The notes beneath the pieces are model-generated. The model did not search any database. It was not told the DNA's origin and was given only the letters and a program-made list of their open reading frames with translations. The position numbers were made by a program, and so were the translations under genes. A stretch of DNA of 17,616 nt, taken from Betaproteobacteria bacterium. Its GTDB lineage: Bacteria > Pseudomonadota > Gammaproteobacteria > Burkholderiales > Casimicrobiaceae. The stretch's first letter is position 1. Each line of letters starts with the position of its first letter. Below are positions 1 to 7,257 of this stretch, piece by piece. The stretch spans positions 1 to 17,616 of the forward strand of contig JADIZG010000068.1 of the NCBI GenBank assembly GCA_016704895.1. Direction: 5' to 3'.

Positions 1-293
1 ACCCGGCCCCGCGCCCAGCTCGACGATCGCGTCCGGAAGCCCGCGGCGTGACGCGACATCGCGGCCGAGCGCGCGCGAGGACGGGACGATCCCGCCGACG
101 AGCGCCGGGGCGCGCAGAAATGGGCGAAGAACGAGTCCGCCAGCCCGCCGGGTGCGCCGCCCTCGTGGTGCCGGGCCGCGCCGGCGCGCCAGCGGTCGCG
201 GCCGGGGCCAGTCGCCAGCGCCCCCGAGCGCGCTGCGCGCTCGCCCGCGGTGCGCGACCCGCCATTGTCGTATCCCGAGTCGGGTGGGGACAT
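1..293 (-). CDS. PmtA-like class I SAM-dependent methyltransferase, N-terminal fragment (runs off left edge, one frameshift)
   Basis: I chose the ATG at 291-293 because it sits 3 bases after a purine-rich Shine-Dalgarno-like stretch (aaagggaa, 297-304 in reverse). The first frame ends in a run reading LADSFFAHF. Near position 116 the frame must shift by one base, as if a C were missing, to continue as LRAPALVGGIVPSSRALGRD and then DAIVELGAGPG at the window edge. The 'GxIVPSSRAL ... VELGxGxG' combination is typical of phospholipid N-methyltransferase (PmtA)-like and related small methyltransferases, where the glycine-rich stretch is SAM motif I. The rest of the domain lies outside the window, so the substrate cannot be judged. 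The first 60 or so residues are low-complexity and not recognisable. The family call rests on two short motifs, and the frameshift is inferred. Confidence 0.5.
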   Translation of the reverse strand, partial: MSPPDSGYDNGGSRTAGERAARSGALATGPGRDRWRAGAARHHEGGAPGGLADSFFAHFCAPRRSSAGSSRPRARSAAMSRHAAGFRTRSSSWARGR

Positions 294-321
294 CGGTTCC
301 CTTTCAGCGTGCGAGTTGGCT

Positions 322-495
322 AGTGGCCTGTAACGGGGGAAGCGGCAGTGAGCGGAAGCGCCATGGCGCCGCTATTCGTGTCGAGTGCAAGGCGCCGCTG
401 CGCGGCAATGGCAGGTCCCATTGCAAACAGCGGCAACGCCGCAATCGGCGCGAATAGCAAGCCAGGCACTGTTGATTCCTCCGTTACAGGCCACT
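322..495. repeat. 174-bp imperfect palindrome with 15-bp terminal inverted repeats (MITE-like)
   Basis: The left end (322-336, agtggcctgtaacgg) is the exact reverse complement of the right end (481-495). Further nested pairs are visible: cagtg 346-350 with cactg 467-471, gctattcg 371-378 with cgaatagc 451-458, gccgctg 394-400 with cagcggc 428-434, and gcaatgg 405-411 with ccattgc 418-424. The whole element can therefore fold into one long interrupted hairpin. The right terminus contains the stop codon of marC (484-486). No gene inside is convincing and I see no clear target-site duplication. It could be a MITE, a large intergenic palindromic repeat, or a structured RNA or terminator at the end of marC. 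Confidence 0.7.
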
Positions 496-1078
496 GGTGA
501 ACATCCGGATGCCGGACAGCAGCATCTCGACGGCGAGGGCGGTCAGCACGAGGCCCATCAGGCGCTCCATCGCAAGCACCCCGCGCTCGCCGATCACGCG
601 ATGGACGCGGTCGGCCGCAGCGAGGACGACGACCGTCACGAGCATCGCCACCGACACGGCGACCACCAGCGAAGGCAGCGCATCGGGGGTGCGCGACGCC
701 ATCAGCATGACGGTCGCGAGCGCGGACGGACCGGCGATCGCCGGAATCGCGAGCTAGATGAACCGGCTCGGCCACGGGCGTGTCGCCGAACACGCCGTCC
801 GGGTGCGCGAAAACCATCCGCAGCGCAATCAGGAACAGGATGACGCCGCCGGCGATCGACAGCGACGCCTCCGACAGGTGCATCAGCGCGAGGAACGCCT
901 TGCCGCCGAACAGGAAGACGAGCAGCAGCGCATAGGCGATCAGGCATTCGCGCGCGATCACGCGCAGCCGCCGCTCGCGCGGCACGCCGCGCATCGCCGC
1001 CACCGCGAGCGGAACGTTGCCGAAGGGGTCGGTGACGAGCACGAGGAGGACGATCGCGGAGACGAGTTCGGACGGCAT
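484..1078 (-). CDS. marC: MarC-family integral membrane protein (one frameshift)
   Basis: The start is the ATG at 1076-1078. The protein opens with a hydrophobic segment followed by LVTDPFGNVPLAVAAMRGV, the typical MarC/UPF0056 N-terminus (DPxGN-P). A hydrophobic FLFGGKAFLALMHLSEASL stretch and GGVILFLIALRMVF follow. Around 757 the frame changes, and the neighbouring frame continues with LAIPAIAGPSAL, the conserved second MarC signature, then more membrane segments to FTSGL-stop. Corrected length is about 197-198 residues, slightly short of the usual 200-220. MarC proteins are six-helix inner-membrane proteins of unknown function; the old link to multiple antibiotic resistance was withdrawn. 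The stop codon lies within the terminal repeat of the palindrome at 322-495. It lies 42 bases after lrgB in the same orientation. Confidence 0.82.
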
Positions 1079-1120
1079 GGCGTGGCGACGGCGCCCGCCG
1101 AGTATAACCGCCCCCGCCTT

Positions 1121-1848
1121 TCACCCGGCCAGGGCGCGCCACGCCGCCACGGCGAGCGGCATCGCCAGCGCCGCGGCCAGGGCGTGCAGCCCGAAGGCGA
1201 GCCCGGCATAGGTGCCGGCGTCGCGGTCCACCTGGAACGCGCGGGCCGTGCCGATGCCGTGCGCCGCGAGGCCCAGGGCGAACCCCGCGCGCGGAGGTCA
1301 CTCACGCCCGCCGCATCGAACACGTAGCGCCCGAGGACCGCCCCACCACGCCGGTCGCGACCGCGAAGACCGCCGCGAGCGCGGGCAGGCCGCCGATGCG
1401 CTCGGCGATGCCCATCGCGACGGGCGCGGTCACCGACTTCGGCACGAGCGACGCCAGCGTCGCGGGCGACACGCCCAGCGCCCACGCAATCGCCACCGCG
1501 CTGGTCGCTGCGACCACAGACCCGACGACGAGCGACGCCGCGATCGGGAACGCGAGCCTGCGCACGCCTCGCCACTCGCGCCAGCGGCACCGCGAGCCCG
1601 ACCACCGCGGGGTCCGAGCAGGAAGTGCACGAACTGCGCCCCCTCGAAGTAGGTGCGGTACGGGTGCGCGTCGCGGCGAGCGCCGCGACGACGACCGCCA
1701 CCGCGATCGGCACCGGGTTGGCGATCGGATGGAACGACGAGCGCGCGTAGATCGCGTAGCCGATCGCATAGGCGACCAGCGTCAGCGTGAGCCCGGCGAG
1801 CGGCGTCGACGACAGGTAGACCCACAGCCGGAAGAGCTCGTCGGTCAC
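1121..1848 (-). CDS. lrgB: LrgB/CidB-family membrane protein (about five frameshifts)
   Basis: The start is a GTG at 1846-1848, overlapping the upstream lrgA stop by four bases (GTGA), which suggests translational coupling. Reading across frames gives VTDELFRLWVYLSSTPLAG, then FEGAQFVHFLLGP, RRLAFPIAASLVVGSVV, LVPKSVTAPVAMGIAERIGG, GRYVFDAAGV, and finally GFALGLAAHGIGTARAF and WRALAG-stop. These are LrgB signatures in the right order: FxGxxxxxFLLGPA, the PKSxTxP(V/I)A motif and the GxxxHGxGTA motif. Frame changes are needed near 1670, 1613, 1577, 1345 and 1287; at least two (1577, 1345) are cured by adding one C or G. Total length is about 242 residues, normal for the family. LrgB works with LrgA in a holin/antiholin-like system or, in some bacteria and plastids, in transport of small organic acids such as pyruvate or glycolate. 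Confidence 0.82.
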
Positions 1849-2237
1849 GTGCGATCCGATCCCGCCTGCCCGTCGCGCGCGGCGCGCCGCAGCAGCCACT
1901 GGAACGTGAGCCCGGTCGCGGCGAGCGCGAGGACCGTGCTCGCGACGAGTGCCACGGCCAGCGCGGCGCCCTCGTCGACGAGCCGCGCGGCGTGCAGCAT
2001 CACGCCGACACCTGCCGGCACGAACAGCAGCGACAGGTGCCTCGCGAGCCCGTCGGCCGCAACGCCCAGCGGAGCATCGGCCGCCGTGTCGCGGCCGTCA
2101 CGCAGCCGCAGCGCGACCAGCAGCAGCGCCAGGCCGACGACGGGGCCGGGCACCGGCGCGCCGGTCGCGAGCGCGAGAGCCTCGCCCGCGCTCTGGAACA
2201 CCAGGAGCCACGTCAGGCCGGCGAGCAGCGGCGACAC
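1845..2237 (-). CDS. lrgA: LrgA/CidA-family holin-like membrane protein
   Basis: This is an intact 130-residue protein with four hydrophobic segments. It carries the CidA/LrgA landmarks: FQSAGEALALATGAPVPGPV near the N-terminus (QxxGexl...lPiPGpVxG) and LSLLFVPAGVGVM (residues about 88-100, the LLFVPAxVGVM motif). The only start that keeps this frame without a long non-homologous extension is the GTG at 2235-2237, with a weak gcgagg about 10 bases upstream. It overlaps lrgB by four bases, and the two products are expected to act together at the inner membrane. Family members modulate murein hydrolase activity or export; CidAB/LrgAB homologues have also been tied to overflow-metabolite transport. 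A LysR or LytSR regulator often sits next to the pair, but none is visible here. Confidence 0.88.
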   Translation of the reverse strand: MSPLLAGLTWLLVFQSAGEALALATGAPVPGPVVGLALLLVALRLRDGRDTAADAPLGVAADGLARHLSLLFVPAGVGVMLHAARLVDEGAALAVALVASTVLALAATGLTFQWLLRRAARDGQAGSDRT

Positions 2238-2312
2238 CGGCCGACCTCGCCATGGACAGCTGCGACGCGCATCCCTGCAGGGGCGCTCATCCTCGGAGAC
2301 CCGGCCAGCTAC

Positions 2313-2885
2313 TCAGCCCGCGCGACGCACCGCGTCCGCGACGCGGGCGATCGAAGCGACCTGCGCCTTGAGCGCGTAATCGAAGAGCGCGACCTGGTCG
2401 GCCGCGAACTCGTTCGCCACCGAGGCCGCATCCGGCGGCGGCAACGCGAGCCACGCGTCGGCCTCGCCCGTGTCGACGACGATCGCCATGCCCGCCCGCC
2501 GCGCGATGCGCATCATCGTGGCGTTCTCGGAGAGGCAGTGCATCCAGAGCCGGCCGATGCGGCGGTTGCGCGCGTACTCGCAGGCCCGGGCGACGAGCGC
2601 GCCGCCGAGACCGCGACCGCGATGGCCGGGCAGCACCGAGACACCGAGCTCGGCCGTGCCCTCGACGATGCCGACGTGTGCGACGCCGGCGGGCTCGAGG
2701 CGATCGTCGTGCGCCGCGAACACCGCGTCGGTGTCGAAATCGATGCGCGCGACGTAGGCGTCGATGCCTTCGCGGCCGAGCGGCGCCCCGAAGCGCAGGC
2801 GCACGTCATCGCGAGGAAGGGCGGACAGATGCGAGGCGTAGCTCGCCCGGGCGCGTTCGCCGAGGCGCTGGATCGGGAGGGTCAT
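2313..2885 (-). CDS. GNAT-family N-acetyltransferase
   Basis: A 190-residue protein with a recognisable GNAT fold core. Residues about 66-83 give a beta4 strand (AGVAHVGIVEGTAELGVS), followed by the acetyl-CoA pyrophosphate-binding motif A, VLPGHRGRGLGGAL, at 84-97 (R/Q-x-x-G-x-G/A). CEYARNRRIGRLWMHCLSEN then matches the motif B region. The substrate cannot be told from sequence; family members acetylate amines, amino acids, antibiotics or protein N-termini. The start used is the ATG at 2883-2885, which lacks a good ribosome binding site. A second ATG at 2911-2913 has a near-perfect aggagg four bases upstream but is in another frame, so the true start may be there with an indel between the two. 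The gene follows ggt by about 130 bases on the same strand. Confidence 0.85.
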   Translation of the reverse strand: MTLPIQRLGERARASYASHLSALPRDDVRLRFGAPLGREGIDAYVARIDFDTDAVFAAHDDRLEPAGVAHVGIVEGTAELGVSVLPGHRGRGLGGALVARACEYARNRRIGRLWMHCLSENATMMRIARRAGMAIVVDTGEADAWLALPPPDAASVANEFAADQVALFDYALKAQVASIARVADAVRRAG

Positions 2886-2916
2886 GGCGCGGCGTCGAAA
2901 CCGGTCTCGTCATCGT

Positions 2917-2923
2917 GCCTCCT
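2917..2923 (-). promoter_or_regulatory. Strong Shine-Dalgarno upstream of an out-of-frame GNAT start
   Basis: In reverse the sequence reads ggcaggaggcacgATG, with the ATG at 2911-2913. It is the best ribosome binding site near the acetyltransferase gene, but the frame it opens does not lead into the recognised protein without an indel between 2886 and 2911. Confidence 0.5.
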
Positions 2924-3016
2924 GCCCTGCGGCCTTCGTCGTGCCGCGCGAAACGCGATGATGAACGGGCACGGAGCGTCGCGCAAGCCGCGCCGTCGCG
3001 TGCAGGGCGCCGGAAC

Positions 3017-4759
3017 TCACGGTCGTTCGCCGCGTGCCGTGCCCTCGCGTCGCGGGTCGGCGCCCCCCGCCCACGTTCCGCGCTCGCGCAGGATCGCGCC
3101 CGCGCCGCTGGTGAGCGGCAGGACCGACACGTCGTGGCCGAGCGCGCGGAGCCGGTCCGCCAACGCGGCGACCGCCGTGTCCTGCTCGAGCTCGACCGGC
3201 CCGTTGCGGCTGCCGAAATTGGGCAGCGCGACCGCGGCCTGCGGATCGAGCTTCCAGTCGACCGTCGCCAGGATCGCCTTCGTCACGTAGTTGATGATCG
3301 ACGATCCTCCGGGCGAGCCGACCACGAGGCGGACGCGGCCCGCCGGATCGTAGACGATCGTGGGCGCCATCGACGAACGCGGACGCTTGCGCGGCTCGAC
3401 GCGGTTCGCCACCGGCTTGCCGTCGACCGCGGGTTCGAACGAGAAATCCGTGAGCTGGTTGTTGAGCAGGAAGCCGCCGGCGGTCATCAGGCGCGAGCCG
3501 AACGCGTCCTCGATCGACGTCGTCATCGCTGCGGCATTGCCATCGCCGTCGACGATCGAGAGATGCGACGTCGAAGGCAGCTCGGCCGCGTCGGCGCTCG
3601 CGTACGCCACCTTGCGTGCGCGTTCGCGCGGAGGATCGCCGGGCGCGGCGCGGCCCAGGCTCGCGGTCGCGCGGATCAGGCGCGAGCGCTCACGCAGGTA
3701 GTCCGGATCGACGATGCCGGCAGGCACGTCGGCGAACGCGGGGTCGGCGACGAACGCATTGCGGTCCGCGAACGCGAGCCTGCCCGCTTCGCTCATGAAG
3801 TGGACGCTCCAGAACGACGCCGGTCCCATCGACGCGACGTCGTAGGGCTCGAGCATCCCGAGGATCGCGAGCACCGTCGTGCCGCCCGACGACGGCGGCG
3901 GCATCCCGCACACGCGATGGCGCCGGTAGACGCCGCAGACCGGCTCGCGCTCGATCGCGCGATAGCCGGCGAGGTCGGCATGCGTGAGGTCGCCCGGATG
4001 CGCAGCATGGCCGCGCACGGTCGCGACGACGTCGTCGGCGATCGGGCCGCGGTAGAACGCATCGGCGCCCTCGCGCGCGAGCGTGCGCAACGTGGAGGCG
4101 TAGGCGGGGTTGCGCAGCAGCGTCCCGGCAGCGAGCGGGCGTCCCTCGGCATCGTGGAAATACGCGGACGCGCGCGCGTCGCCCTTCAGCTGCCGGTCGG
4201 CCGCGATCAGCGTCGCGAGCCTGGGCGATACGCGGAAACCGCCTTCGGCGAGCGCGATCGCCGGTGCGAACAGCTCGGCCCAGGCGAGCCTGCCGTGCTT
4301 CGCATGCGCGAGACCGAGCATGCGCACGACGCCCGGCACGCCGACCGCGAGCCCGGTCGCGACCGCCTCGCGAAACGCCATCGGCGTCCCGTCGGGCTTC
4401 AGGAAGCGCCCGGCCGACGCGGCGGCCGGCGCGGTCTCGCGGCCGTCGTAGGCGTGCAGGCGCGCGCGGCGTGCATCGTGCACGAGCATGAACGCGCCGC
4501 CGCCGATGCCCGACGACTGCGGCTCGACGAGCCCCAGCACGAGCTGCGCGGCGATCGCCGCGTCGACGGCCGAACCGCCGCGCACGAGGACCGCGTGCGC
4601 CGCGTCGGTGGCGTGCGGATTCGCCGTCACCGCCAGGAAGCGCTGCGCACGGACCGGCGCCTTGTCTGTCCTGACGCCCGGCGCTTCCGGCGCGGGTTGA
4701 GCGAGAGCCTGCGTCCACGCGCAGGCGGCAACGATCAGCAGCGGGATTGCGCGACCCAT
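3017..4759 (-). CDS. ggt: Gamma-glutamyltransferase precursor
   Basis: An intact 580-residue member of the N-terminal nucleophile hydrolase family. It cleaves the gamma-glutamyl bond of glutathione and related compounds in the periplasm, transferring the glutamyl group to water or an amino acid. Residues 1-20 form a signal peptide with an ALA-Q type cleavage site. Visible landmarks are HATDAAHAVLVRGGSAVDAA (49-68), QSSGIGGGAFML (81-92), the substrate-binding arginine in YDGRETAP (Arg107), the autocleavage site STSHLS with the predicted nucleophile Thr397, RPRSSMAPTIV (459-469) and the oxyanion GSPGGSS (481-487). Propeptide cleavage before Thr397 should give large and small subunits. The usual TTH is TSH here, a mild variation. 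Length is normal. It lies upstream of the GNAT gene and is separated from the phosphotransferase gene by a repeat cluster, so it probably has its own promoter. Confidence 0.96.
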   Translation of the reverse strand: MGRAIPLLIVAACAWTQALAQPAPEAPGVRTDKAPVRAQRFLAVTANPHATDAAHAVLVRGGSAVDAAIAAQLVLGLVEPQSSGIGGGAFMLVHDARRARLHAYDGRETAPAAASAGRFLKPDGTPMAFREAVATGLAVGVPGVVRMLGLAHAKHGRLAWAELFAPAIALAEGGFRVSPRLATLIAADRQLKGDARASAYFHDAEGRPLAAGTLLRNPAYASTLRTLAREGADAFYRGPIADDVVATVRGHAAHPGDLTHADLAGYRAIEREPVCGVYRRHRVCGMPPPSSGGTTVLAILGMLEPYDVASMGPASFWSVHFMSEAGRLAFADRNAFVADPAFADVPAGIVDPDYLRERSRLIRATASLGRAAPGDPPRERARKVAYASADAAELPSTSHLSIVDGDGNAAAMTTSIEDAFGSRLMTAGGFLLNNQLTDFSFEPAVDGKPVANRVEPRKRPRSSMAPTIVYDPAGRVRLVVGSPGGSSIINYVTKAILATVDWKLDPQAAVALPNFGSRNGPVELEQDTAVAALADRLRALGHDVSVLPLTSGAGAILRERGTWAGGADPRREGTARGERP

Positions 4760-4774
4760 CGTGCGATTCTAAAC

Positions 4775-4932
4775 GTGGGTCGGGCTTCGGCCCGACGCCA
4801 TTCACCGATCGGAAAGCTGTCGGCCTGAAGGCCGACCCACAGGGCACTGTCGCCGTCGCTGTCGGCCTGAAGGCGACCCGCAGGGCGCGCGCGCGCGGTC
4901 GCTGTCGGCCAGAACGCCGACCCCACAGGGCA
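4775..4932. repeat. REP-like cluster of short hairpin repeats
   Basis: Three direct copies of a hairpin unit start near 4817, 4859 and 4902, about 42-43 bases apart. Each reads ctgtcggcctgaaggccgac or a close variant, followed by ccacagggc. The inner palindrome gtcggcctgaaggccgac pairs with itself; copy 2 lacks one base of the arm and copy 3 has gccagaacgcc in place of gcctgaaggcc. A related hairpin in the opposite sense, gtgggtcgggcttcggcccgac (written here as gtgggtcggg + cttcggcccgac), occupies 4775-4796. The cluster fills most of the gap between the phosphotransferase gene stop and ggt. REP-type elements of this kind can stabilise transcript ends or attenuate transcription, but no role is shown here. 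Confidence 0.75.
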
Positions 4933-4978
4933 CCGCGCGTCGGGGATCAGGCTGCGGCCTGACGGGTCGCGGAACAGG

Positions 4979-6020
4979 TCACGCGCCGACCAGCTCGACC
5001 GCGCGCTTCGCGAAGGCGGGCCCGAGCTTGCCGGCCTCGGATGCGTCGTCGGACGCCGCATTGCCCGCGGCCGCGCGAGCGGCGATGCCCTCGAAGATCA
5101 CCGCGAAACGGAACAGCGCGAACGCGACGTGGAAGGGCGCGATGCCGTCCTGGCGTCCTGCCGCGCGCAGGTAGTGCGCGACGTAGTCGTCCAGCGACGG
5201 GATGCCCAGCGCGTCGAGGTCGAGGCCGCGCAGGCCGCCGTACTCGTCGGGCCGGGTGTGCCACGCCATCGCGTTGAAGCCGAGGTCCGCGAGCGGGTGG
5301 CCGAGCGTCGAGAGCTCCCAGTCGAGGATCGCGATCACCCGCGGCTCGACCGGATCGAACATCAGGTTGCCGATCCGGAAGTCGCCGTGGCAGACGACGG
5401 TCTCGTCGCCTTCGGGAATGTGGCCGGGCAGCCATGCGATCAGGCGGTCGAGCGCCGGGTTCTCGCGGGTGCGCGACGCTTCCCATTGCCGCGACCAGCG
5501 CGCGACCTGCCGCGCGAAGTAGTTGCCCGGCCGGCCGTAGTCGGCGAGCCCGACGGCGGCGGGATCGACCCGGTGGAGCGTCGCGAGCGTGTCGGCCATC
5601 GAGCGGTACATCGCGCCGCGCTCGGCAGGGGCGAGCCCGGGCAGCGAGTGCGCCGCGAACACGCGGCCCTCGAGCTTCTCCATCAGGTAGAACGGCGTGC
5701 CGACGACGTCGCGCCCGGCGTGGAACAGCACGGCGCGCGGCACCGGCACGCCCGCGGGGCCGAGCGCGCGCATCACCCGGTACTCGCGGTCGACCGCGTG
5801 CGCGGACGGCAGGAGCTCGCCGACCGGCTGCTTGCGCATCACCAGCGCGCGTGTCGTAGTCGACGAAGAACGTGGGGTTCGACTGGCCGCCGCCGATGCG
5901 CGCGAGGCGCATCGTTCCCGCGAGCCCGGGCACGGCGCTGCGCACGAACGCGTCGAGGCGCCCGGCGTCGAATCCCGCGGCCCGCGCGACGTCCGTCGCC
6001 CGCGGGTCGACGAGGCTCAC
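4979..6020 (-). CDS. APH-family phosphotransferase, LvaA/ACAD10-ACAD11 kinase-domain-like (one frameshift)
   Basis: The start is a GTG at 6018-6020 that overlaps the acyl-CoA dehydrogenase stop (GTGA), implying translational coupling. The N-terminal frame gives GGGQSNPTFFVDYDTRA (residues about 43-59), the kinase nucleotide-binding loop. Near 5845 the frame changes, and the protein continues LVMRKQPVGELLPSAHAVDR with the predicted ATP-binding Lys64. The Brenner-type catalytic loop HGDFRIGN is at about 212-219 and the metal-binding ILDWE ends near 235. Adding a GC pair in the gcgcgc run restores one frame of about 347 residues, normal for the family. This subfamily is the one found fused to acyl-CoA dehydrogenases in ACAD10/11 and paired with one in the levulinate (lva) pathway, where it phosphorylates the 4-hydroxyl of 4-hydroxyacyl-CoA. 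That substrate is inferred from family and neighbours. Confidence 0.88.
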
Positions 6021-7246
6021 TTGCCCGACGACCGCTTCGGACGGTCGAGGTGGTTCCAGTCCCAGAACGTGTCGGCGCCCTCCGCGAGGTGGCGCGCGAT
6101 CACCATCTTGTGCACCTCGGACGCGCCGTCGACGAGCCGCGCCTGCCGCGCGTAGCGGTAGATCCACTCGAGCGGCGTGTCCTTCGAGTAGCCGCGACCG
6201 CCGTTCAGCTGGATCGCGGTGTCCACCGCGCGGTGCAGCGCGTCGGCGACGTGCACCTTCGCCATCGACAGTTCGTTGCGCGCCATCGCGCCAGCGTCGA
6301 GCTTCGACGCCGCGTGCATCACGAGCAGCCGGCCGATGCGCACCTGCAGCGCCGCCTCGCCTATCAGCAGCTGCACCGACTCGCGCTCCGCGAGGCGCTT
6401 GCCGCCGCTCATGCGCACGTCGATGTACGCATTCGCGATCTCGAGGCTGCGCCGCGCGAGACCCAGCCAGCGCATGCAGTGCGTCAGCCGCGCGGGGCCC
6501 AACCGGATCTGCGCGACCTTGAGGCCGTCGCCGACGCCGAGCAGGCGATCCTCGTCGGGGATCTCGAGACCCTCGAAGACGAGCTCGCCATGGCCGCCGT
6601 GCTCCTCGGGGCCCATGATCGGGATCCGGCGCAGCAGGCGCCATCCCGGCTGGTCGCGGTGGTACATGAACGCGGTGTGGCCCTTGCGGGCGTCGTCCGA
6701 CGTGCGCGCGATCAGCAGGAAGTGGGACGCCGCCGCCGCGCCGGTGATGAACCACTTGCGGCCGTGCACGACCCACTTGTCGCCGCGGCGCTCGGCCGTC
6801 GTGCTGATCATCGCCGGGTCGGAGCCGCCCCCGGGATGCGGCTCGGTCATCACGAACGACGAGCGGACGCGGCCGTCGACGATCGGCTGCAGCCAGCGCG
6901 CCTTCTGCGCGTCGGTGCCGACGCGCTCGAGCGCCATCATCGTGCCGTCGTCGGGCGCCGCGCTGTTGAACGTCGCGGGGCCGAAGATCGAGCGGTTCAT
7001 CTCCTCGTAGCACGCCGCCATGCCGACGAACGACAGGCCCCCGCCGCCGCGGGCATCCGGCATCTGCAGCGCCCACAACCCCTCGGCACGCGCCTGCAGG
7101 CGCATCGCCGCCAGCACGTCCTCGCGCACGTTTTCGTGCTCGTCGTAGTTCGCGCGGTCGGCCTCGAGGGGGATCAGTCGCTCGTCGACGAACCGCCGCA
7201 CGCGGCGGCGCACGTCGTCGATCGCGGGATCCAGCGTGAAATCCAT
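6017..7246 (-). CDS. Acyl-CoA dehydrogenase-family protein, LvaC/ACAD10-ACAD11-like
   Basis: An intact 409-residue flavoprotein with all three acyl-CoA dehydrogenase domains. It has an N-terminal helical part, the FAD/substrate motif FVMTEPHPGGGSDP (131-144), GRKWFITGA (162-170) and the C-terminal QLNGGRGYSKDTPLEWIYR (346-364). The start at 7244-7246 is fixed by a near-perfect Shine-Dalgarno, aaggaggt, just upstream. In MCAD-type enzymes the catalytic glutamate lies in a YEGT motif; here the aligned stretch reads LVDGASEVHK with Asp373. The alternative IVD/LCAD position reads GPAR (250-253) with no Glu. This fits the ACAD10/11 subgroup, which acts on phosphorylated 4-hydroxyacyl-CoA, rather than a classical beta-oxidation enzyme, but that is inference. 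It is packed between the short-chain dehydrogenase (11-base gap) and the phosphotransferase (4-base overlap). Confidence 0.93.
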   Translation of the reverse strand: MDFTLDPAIDDVRRRVRRFVDERLIPLEADRANYDEHENVREDVLAAMRLQARAEGLWALQMPDARGGGGLSFVGMAACYEEMNRSIFGPATFNSAAPDDGTMMALERVGTDAQKARWLQPIVDGRVRSSFVMTEPHPGGGSDPAMISTTAERRGDKWVVHGRKWFITGAAAASHFLLIARTSDDARKGHTAFMYHRDQPGWRLLRRIPIMGPEEHGGHGELVFEGLEIPDEDRLLGVGDGLKVAQIRLGPARLTHCMRWLGLARRSLEIANAYIDVRMSGGKRLAERESVQLLIGEAALQVRIGRLLVMHAASKLDAGAMARNELSMAKVHVADALHRAVDTAIQLNGGRGYSKDTPLEWIYRYARQARLVDGASEVHKMVIARHLAEGADTFWDWNHLDRPKRSSGK

Positions 7247-7248
7247 CC

Positions 7249-7257
7249 TGACCTCCT
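7249..7257 (-). promoter_or_regulatory. Shine-Dalgarno for the acyl-CoA dehydrogenase gene
   Basis: Reads aaggaggt in reverse immediately after the short-chain dehydrogenase stop (TGAaggaggtcaggATG). It decides the start at 7246 and shows that the two genes are read from one transcript. Confidence 0.85.

Noticed and set aside
322..484. Minus-strand reading through the palindrome (GLLFAPIAALPLFAMGPAIA) as an extension of MarC or a separate peptide
   Set aside because: It comes from the frame MarC leaves at the indel near 757, lies in a palindromic repeat, and the true MarC frame stops at 484.
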